Positions 5,720 through 5,776 of a stretch of 5,776 nucleotides of DNA are shown here, piece by piece. How positions within the stretch are numbered: the stretch's first letter is position 1; every line of letters starts with the position of its first letter. The DNA is from Ferruginibacter sp. (GTDB taxonomy: Bacteria; Bacteroidota; Bacteroidia; Chitinophagales; Chitinophagaceae). Both the position numbers and the translations under genes were made by a program. The notes under the pieces are model-generated. The model was not told the origin of the DNA. It made no database searches and saw only the letters and a program-made list of their open reading frames with translations. The stretch covers positions 1 through 5,776 of the forward strand of contig JANXTN010000185.1 of the NCBI GenBank assembly GCA_025352435.1, read 5' to 3'.

Positions 5720-5776
5720 ATGTATCAATTTGCTGCATTTGCATACGCCTGCTCATACGTAAGCTGTAATTTTTTA
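5720..5776 (+). CDS. possible 5' end of the B12-controlled gene or a leader peptide
   Basis: The ATG at 5720 opens 19 codons, reading MYQFAAFAYACSYVSCNFL, with no stop before the window end. A Shine-Dalgarno-like GAAAGG lies 6 nt upstream in the hairpin after the riboswitch. The peptide is hydrophobic and aromatic, has no basic residues and contains two cysteines, so it does not look like a normal Sec signal peptide of a TonB-dependent receptor. It may instead be a short leader ORF or simply an open frame through the noncoding platform. Twelve-base imperfect direct repeats (5742-5753 and 5754-5765) and a T-run (5770-5775) lie within it, so the stretch could also be structured regulatory RNA. 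Confidence 0.3.
   Translation, partial: MYQFAAFAYACSYVSCNFL

Overview
The window looks like a piece of a Bacteroidota chromosome, most likely from a Chitinophagaceae-like lineage. By eye it is about two-thirds A+T. Most starts lack a strong Shine-Dalgarno sequence and have A-rich leaders instead. One TAnnTTTG-type -7 promoter box can be seen, there is a Bacteroidota-style lipoprotein, and a class I cobalamin riboswitch lies at the right edge. The lineage is inferred from these traits and was not tested by a database search.

Left half, minus strand (4436 down to 263): three tightly spaced co-directional genes that probably form one operon. In transcription order they are a 751-residue FUSC/YccS-type inner-membrane protein, a 156-residue helical protein of unknown function (18 bp later), and a divergent MurC/Mpl-type Mur ligase that starts at TTG (46 bp later). 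The grouping suggests a cell-envelope role, but no substrate can be assigned. At positions 1-29 a further minus-strand ORF may begin and run off the window.

Centre to right, plus strand: across a 136-bp divergent intergenic region lies a 166-residue lipoprotein with a duplicated glycine-zipper C-terminus. It is followed by a 15-bp perfect hairpin that looks like a terminator. Next comes a small cytosolic protein of 86 residues, whose start should be moved downstream of the longest-ORF start because that ATG sits inside the hairpin. A strong Rho-independent terminator closes this gene.

Right edge (about 5511-5776): a cobalamin riboswitch aptamer with recognisable P2, P3, P4, P6 and B12-box elements. 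It is followed by a short hairpin whose 3' arm contains a Shine-Dalgarno-like GAAAGG, 6 nt before an ATG whose frame stays open to the window end. This suggests translational OFF control by B12. The controlled gene, probably a cobalamin uptake or synthesis function, lies outside the window or has only just begun.

I see no mobile element, CRISPR array, tRNA or rRNA. The most notable items are the atypical Mur ligase in its FUSC-linked operon and the riboswitch expression platform with its open leader frame.
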